Assembly (NCBI RefSeq): GCF_020536995.1
Contig: NC_068359.1
Location: 61,403,115-61,467,114 of the forward strand
DNA from: Dreissena polymorpha
Lineage: Eukaryota > Mollusca > Bivalvia > Myida > Dreissenidae
Direction: 5' to 3'
Length of the DNA stretch: 64,000 nt
The notes under the pieces were generated by a model, which saw only the letters and a list, made by a program, of their open reading frames with translations, searched no databases and was not told where the DNA came from. This document shows positions 58,236-64,000 of this stretch, one piece after another. The stretch's first letter is position 1; each line of letters starts with the position of its first letter. The position numbers and the translations under genes are program-made.

Positions 58236-59859
58236 GGCCACAATTAAAATATTGTTGGTTTGCCCTTTACCGACCCTAAATTTTACAGGTGGGTAGGTAG
58301 GTAGGAAAATTATTTTAATTTATTTGAGAAATCATATTTTTAATACACTAATAGTCTATGAATATTTAAAACACGGTTATTAAAGCACTGTTGCAGTGTA
58401 CGAAGCCCTATGTAGCTTAACATTATCTTGTTTGCTGTTTCTTGCATATATTAATATCAAATGCATGCTTGTGTGTTATTACATCAAATATTTGTTCATT
58501 ATATGATGTTAATTGCTCAAATGCATTTGTAATTATTTAACAGCCAGACAGCTTTTATTTTTAACTTAAACCTTTCCCTTAAATTGGGCTTAATTAGCAT
58601 GCAACAAGCATTGAAGGAGTGTAGAAAGACAGCCCAAAGTCTTTAATGGAAAAATTCAGACATGGCGAAAGACCGTCACATTTTACAGGCCAGACTTGCC
58701 TACCAGGAGGAACATTCACAGGCCAGTTGAAATTTGTACAGGCCTCAATTTTAAGTGTTTGACCGGTTAGTGCATAGTCTCGGCATGGCAGAGTAAATTC
58801 ATAAAAGGGCAAACTGAACATTATTATAAAGCATTATTTCTTCTTGAATGCTCTAAGCTTTTATGAGTACATACGCACAGCTCAGAGGGTCAATAGCTGG
58901 GAGTTTTATTATTGCAACTAACATAAGCATGAAAACTTTATTTGGGGAAATAAATTAAGGGTGTTAGTTTCAGTTTGTGGATATAATAACGCTTTAAACA
59001 TATATACTTGAGTGTTATCGATGTATTAAGCTAAGAGTCTTTAATATATTTAATAAGTTTACCTTTACATATCCATTTCACTAACATGCCATTACAGTAA
59101 ACTGTTTAGTGTGGCAAACATAATAAAGCAGAATATGCACATGAATCTGATTAAACACAGATCCAGTTGCATATAAATCAAATCATGTTTGTCTTTTATT
59201 TTGCATTTTCGAACGATAATCCTGTAACTGTTAGATGTATTTTTCTTTGCGAGTAGACTGCATTCCAATTTTCAAACACTTGTTCTGTGACATTCAGTTC
59301 ATACATTTCCAAAAAAAAAAGAGTTTTATTTGTATCTAAAACGTATGCTCCATCGTAGAATGACACGCTCTTTTCATTAATCCATACTAATTATATGATG
59401 TCCGTCGTAAATTCGACAGTCATTTGTTCTCGCTGAGCATCGTTATTTCTTTTAATTGTCCGCCATCTTGGATCACGTTAACAACATGTGTACAACGAAC
59501 ATAAACTCGTATATGTCCGACTACTTTCGCGAACCAATAGTTAAGTATGATGTCGTTCTGCCATTTTCACGGAACACCGCTGATCGCGATGCTGGTTATA
59601 GACGCTTGTATTACTGTCTATACTGGGGCATATGAAATTCCAACCATCGGAGCGACCTAGATCGGTCAGAGGCGATAATAATGGACAGGGATATAGATAT
59701 GCGCACGAATAAATATTGCAGTCGGCTCTTTTATGATCGGCGAAAAAAACGAAAATAAAAAAAATACGTTTTCAGAAATCGCAATAAAAAATTTTGGGTC
59801 GGGGGGTAAAAAGTGGGTCGGTCGGTAAAGGGCAAACAAACTCAATTTTAATTTAGGCC
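58236..59859. mobile_element. PIF/Harbinger-like non-autonomous element with TTA duplication
   Basis: TTA flanks both ends (58233-58235, 59860-59862). The inverted ends run GGCC.CAATTAAAAT then GTTTGCCCTTTACCGACC, more than 35 bp. GG-type TIR plus a 3-bp TTA duplication fits PIF/Harbinger. 1624 bp; no transposase recognised. A CCGCCATCTTG YY1 word and a CCAAT box lie at about 59460-59540. Confidence 0.75.
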
Positions 59860-59862
59860 TTA

Positions 59863-60441
59863 GTGCAGTGATTTTTCCACCAGATTCTCACCAAGGTGAT
59901 CCCGGTTGATTTCACCACAATTGAATATATGTCAGTACACAAATAAATTATACAGCAGGTAATGACAATCGATAAATGTCTTAGTTTTAATTTAATTGTT
60001 TGCACAAATTTGGACACTCTTTGTGTCTGAGATATGTTGGGTTAAATGACCTTTACAACAAAACATACATCTCTGAATCTGCGATACATTACAGTTAAAG
60101 TTTAACACGTAAAATACCAGTATTCAGATCTGAAAATATCCTAAAAAACTCGTATGGTATGAAGTACATAATATCTTGTGACGTATTTTCATTTTAAATC
60201 TTGAATTTAATGACGACTTGAATTTAATGACGACAAGTCGGACATGCAGTTAAATATTTTTATACGTATATCTTGTGACATAATTTCATTTAAACTCTAG
60301 ATTTTAACGACATTAGTCTGACGCGTGCGGCGTTATTTTATTTAACAGTAAAACAAAAATTAAGTAGACTATCAAAAAAATACAAAAAGTGTACTTGTAA
60401 ATAAAAACTCCTTCATTCCGTATAAAGATTGTACGTTACAG
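59863..60441. other. Intergenic; short duplicated segment at 60170-60320
   Basis: 'atcttgtgac' followed by 'ttcattt' and 'atttaatgacgac' occurs twice about 95 bp apart. Otherwise nothing recognised. Confidence 0.4.
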
Positions 60442-61206
60442 CAGAGCTCCAGATAACTTTTCTGAGTAATTGGGTTAATACCCACTACTTTTGAGTTCAA
60501 TTGGGTATTTTCATATTCAATTGGGTACAAAAAAGTCGGTACCCACAACGGGTACTTTAATTGACAATTGGGTACCTTTGTTTTAAAATTGGGTATGTTC
60601 ATTGTCTTAAATTCTCACCTGCTTATCTGAATAAGCTGGTTGTAGTTCCACTCTTAATTGATAAGTTTCAGAGATTTTGTGTAATTATGTAGATGTATCC
60701 ATAATATACAGTCTTGATTCAAAAAAAAAGTTCAACGATTTTTTCCACCAGTTTTCTTACAATGTAAGCACTGACAGCAATTGCCTCCGACATAATATCG
60801 TCAAGAATTAGTTTCACTATATTTTCCGCTTCTGATTTTGTGTTGCCTGCGGTTAAATATCTTAAAATTGAGTTTCTTTGTGCCTAGGATACGATGTTTC
60901 CATTTTTAAGGCCTCACGATTTCGACATTTTCACAACAATAACACGTAGTCACAAAGACACTTTTTTCCGTACATATTATTGTACTGAAGGTTATACTGA
61001 AAGCGCTTGAACAAAGCGGACAGAATCCGGGTATTTCGGACCAGGGTATTTCCGGGACAAATTTACTCGTTATGCAAAGGAAAAATATGATATGCGTAAT
61101 CGGCAATTTCAATGGGGTTTCGGAACGCATGGTTTTATTTTTCTATGCGTAATCGGCAATTTTACATTGGGTATTTGCACAAATGCCCACCTTATCTGTA
61201 GCTCTG
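60442..61206. mobile_element. Second CAG...CTG element with 6-bp target duplication
   Basis: Termini CAGAGCTCCAGATAA and TTATCTGTAGCTCTG are inverted repeats with one mismatch. TTACAG flanks both ends (60436-60441, 61207-61212). The interior repeats 'aattgggta' and 'gtacccac' words near the left end. 765 bp, no coding. Confidence 0.8.
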
Positions 61207-61212
61207 TTACAG

Positions 61213-61949
61213 TAATCTGTGAAACAACGTCATTAATAAAACAAAAATATATGTTTGACAACAACGGTGGCTAATAATGTTTACGAAAAAATACAAACAA
61301 TATAGATTTATCTATTACATAACATGTTAGAATTTTATCATGCATTTATAATCACTCATAAAGAGATTTCAATATACAGTTACATGCATAGACAGTTTTT
61401 TTAAGCCAGTGCCTTTTGAATTCAGAAAATAATCAAGATAAACCATAAAATTGGGAAAAAAAGATAGTAAACCATAAACTTGAGAAAAATGAGGCATTAT
61501 TAATATGATTATAAATAACAGAATTACAATAATTTTGTTTGGAAGTGCATGATTGAGTGCATTTTAAAATTTATATTATAAAATGCTGCTTGAATTTCTT
61601 TTTACCTTTCATATGTAAAAAAAGAAATATCATCTGCTAGTGCAAAATATGACTGGGAAAGCTGGTTTATGGTCATTTCGTAGCAAAAGAGAAGAAAATA
61701 AGTGCATTAAATAAATGAATTCATATTTTTGTATCTGGAATAGTTGTATTTTAAATAGATCCTCCACCCTATAATGGCCGAATAAGGGCTAAATTGCTTT
61801 CCGACTTGAAATGAAAAGGCATATTGGTTGATCATGTAGCGTTTATGTGCAAAATTTGAGGGCCAATTGATAAAGCTTGTTGATGCCAAAACAGGTAATA
61901 ATAATAATTTATTATCAGGTACATGTACACAAGCAAATAAGTATATTTA
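61213..61949. other. AT-rich intergenic stretch, nothing recognised
   Basis: No family, exon or terminal repeats seen. Confidence 0.4.
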
Positions 61950-62157
61950 ACCCTTTCAGTGCGGGAACCGAATTTTAAAGGCCTTTGAAAACAGTTTGGA
62001 TCCAGATGAGACGCCACAGAACGTGGCGTCTCATCAGGATCCAAACTGTTTGCTATTCTGATAGTATTCTTTGAAAATTTTTTGAAGAAAATGCTTATTT
62101 TAGAAATTCAGCAGACGACATTTTAGCAGACGACAAATTTCCCAGCATGCAAAGGGT
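61950..62157. mobile_element. TA-flanked MITE with a long internal hairpin
   Basis: Ends ACCCTTTCAGTGCGGGAA and the reverse of TTCCCAGCATGCAAAGGGT are inverted; TA lies on both sides. At 61988-62051 two ~28-bp arms ('aaacagtttggatcc', 'gatgagacgccac') form a nearly perfect hairpin. 208 bp, no coding. TA duplication suggests a Tc1/mariner- or related-type mobiliser. Confidence 0.75.
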
Positions 62158-62330
62158 TATTAAAATGCTTAAGGTGTGGAAGACTCATAATCAGGTTTGG
62201 TGTCCCTCAAACCCTAAGCGTCTTGTAATTCCTTATGCAGTTTGTATAGATAGTGCCGCATCCTGACACGTAAAGCTTGTGCTTTGTTGGCAGCGTTAGT
62301 TGGCTGTTAACAGGTTCATTGTGGTTATCT

Positions 62331-62510
62331 CCACCATCAGTCTGTCCGTCTGTCCTAGCCACTATCTCCTACACCATGAGCACTAGAACCTTGAAACTTA
62401 AACACATGGTAGCTATGAGCATTATGTGCGACCCTGCACTATATGGAATTTTGATCTGACCCCTGGGTCAAAAGTTAAAGGGGATGGGGTGGAGACAGGT
62501 CAGAGATTTT
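62331..62510 (-). mobile_element. Reversed tail of a pearl-like element
   Basis: The reverse of 62331-62510 matches 3660-3815: 'cagggtcgcac', 'atgctcatagctaccatgtg', 'tcaaggttctagtgct', 'tgacccaggggtcag', then the tetranucleotide tract. Core repeats are absent, so this is a short or truncated copy. Confidence 0.75.
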
Positions 62511-62758
62511 CACTCATTTTTAGCTTGACTAATATATATGAAATATATATAATGGAGCTATCCTGATCACGTCGGCGTTACCGTTAGCGTGCACATGTTA
62601 AAGTTTGTGTACTACCCCATATATTTTCTTTGTCCTTTTACAAATTACTTTTATACTTTGCATACATGTACTTCTTTACCAACATGACCCTTATCTATAA
62701 ACAAGAGCAGACAACTGTATCAAGCATTTTGACAGAATTATTGCCCCTTTTATACTTA

Positions 62759-63385
62759 CAGGGGTGGCGAAATCAAATGTCCGAGTTGCCCGAGTCGTAC
62801 ATTTGCTTGTCTGGGCAACTGTTTTTTTTCAATTAAGTTGTCCGTGGACAACAAGTTTTTTAAAAGTCGGGTCCAGGTATACAAAAAAAAACATTGTATT
62901 AAAGCCGTAATTAAGTTTTACAAGCGGATGTTGACACGCGATTACATTGACAGTGCTTTTTGCGTAGCCCTTCAAGCTAAAATACGTGCACTCTCCTGCG
63001 CAGTGATCTCCCTTATTCTATAAGAGACCGGGAGCATGCCCCATTTTCAACATTCAGCCCGACTGTTAGACAGTGTACAGACTGGTTTCTTTATTTTTAC
63101 AATCAAACGGAAATAAAAAGTATCAAACTAAGATAATCAAAACACGGTCTACCTTGTTATTTAAGACGACTTTAATGGTAAAGATTAAATGGAACATTTT
63201 GTTTTTTTAAATCTTCAACAACGGAGCAGAACCCCGAAGCTTTGAGCAGTCCACCTCCCCAAAAAACTAAGAAAGATTATGATAAAAAATATGATCTAAG
63301 TAAACGCACCAGAACTTTTCAAGAAACTTGGCTAACAGATTTTCAATGGTAACCAGTTGATGATAATCAAATTGCTACCAGTAGC
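62759..63385 (+). mobile_element. 5' end of a hAT element with the start of a transposase-like frame
   Basis: Starts with the hAT-type terminus CAGGGGTGGCGAAAT. At about 63212-63352 the plus strand reads SSPPPQKTKKDYDKKYDLSK then RTRTFQETWLTDFQW and a stop, resembling the N-terminal region of ZNF862/ZMYM1-type hAT proteins (R-F-x-W-x-x-F-W). The rest is missing; the next repeat starts near 63386. Confidence 0.5.
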
Positions 63386-63640
63386 GGTGCAGAGGGTCCT
63401 CGGATGTTTCGCCCCCAAGACGTTTCCGCCCTGGTCATTTCGCACCTGGTCGTTTCGCCCCCATATTAGGTGCGAAACGACCAGGGACTAGGTGTTGAGT
63501 AGTTTAATTGGTGACCATTATATAATCATCAAAGAAAGTACCCTGAATCAATAATGTAAGTATATTAGTGGAACACTAGGTGTTGAGTAGTTAAATTGGT
63601 GACCATTATATTCAATAATGTAAGTATATCACGCATTTAT
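63386..63640. repeat. GTTTCGCCCCC repeat with hairpin and a two-copy ~86-bp unit
   Basis: 'cgtttcgccccc'-like words recur at 63403-63462. CTGGTCGTTTCGC and GCGAAACGACCAG (about 63447-63485) form a hairpin. 'actaggtgttgagtag' followed by 'aattggtgaccattata' occurs at about 63487 and 63575. Confidence 0.7.
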
Positions 63641-64000
63641 CCGACAAAGGGTAGGTGATAAAAGCAATTAGCCACCATAAGTATATATATTAATGTAAAA
63701 TGAATGCAGATATTTTTTTAATTGACTTGATAATCACAATCCAATCAATTTGATATGAGTATCTTTTATAAGCGGGTTATATAGATATATATATATATAG
63801 AGGCAATTGACCGTAAATTTAAATAGCATGAGTCTTAAATTAACAATGTATTCCATTCCCTCATTATGTAATTGTGATAAAACAGGTGTTAGTTATGGTA
63901 GCTATAGCGCTTACCATTTGTAGAAAACGAAATGTGAAAACATTTGGAGATCTGTATTAAAATAATAACAGTGCTGCTATATATTGTAATGTAAATAATT
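63641..64000. other. AT-rich end of window, nothing recognised
   Basis: Contains a short (TA)n at about 63783-63800. No gene seen. Confidence 0.4.

Noticed and set aside
58594-58821. 75-codon minus-strand frame with NVPPGRQVWPVKCDG
   Set aside because: Lies inside the Harbinger-like non-autonomous element; no transposase motif, probably repeat sequence.

Overview
The window is AT-rich animal nuclear DNA. It has GT-AG introns, invertebrate-type tandem repeats, (GGAC)n-bearing pearl-like elements, many short TIR and foldback elements, LINEs and LTR relics. The repeat repertoire and a multi-CARD immune-type gene point to a bivalve mollusc, possibly dreissenid-like; genus cannot be proven from the sequence.

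Layout. 1-2.7 kb: a chymotrypsin/trypsin-like secreted protease gene, now broken, preceded by six near-identical 47-bp units that each carry a TATA box. 2.9-9.7 kb: a pearl-like (Helentron-type) element, foldback elements, one end of a TTAA-flanked element, a dead hAT transposase and a three-copy satellite. 10-17.5 kb: fossil LTR-element pieces (a BEL/Pao-like scrap and a Ty3-like gag-protease-RT relic on the minus strand), then the opposite end of the TTAA element.

17.8-31.2 kb: the best host gene. It is a plus-strand gene of 17 phase-consistent exons encoding about 985 aa with five CARD or CARD-like death-fold modules. Introns hold a tRNA-bearing TTAA element, a short hAT-like element, minisatellites and a nested repeat pair. 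A ~125-bp copy of one intron-exon junction of this gene lies inside the LTR graveyard at 11.3 kb.

31.8-35.6 kb: a diverged 1.1-kb tandem array with tRNA-like heads. 37.4-50.8 kb: a fossil Ty3 pol with an inverted copy of its 3' end on its left; its LTR is split by an apparently full-length L1-like LINE (41.7-50.2 kb) with a 17-bp target duplication, an open ORF1 (315 aa), an open ORF2 (1245 aa) and an unusual 3-kb repeat-filled spacer between them.

51-64 kb: no recognisable protein gene. It has a candidate spliced non-coding transcript with a CRE/E-box promoter, a CRE+YY1 promoter-like block, and a row of non-autonomous DNA transposons with visible TIRs and target duplications (two CAG...CTG elements with 6-bp duplications, one Harbinger-like with TTA, one TA-flanked hairpin element), then the end of another hAT element.
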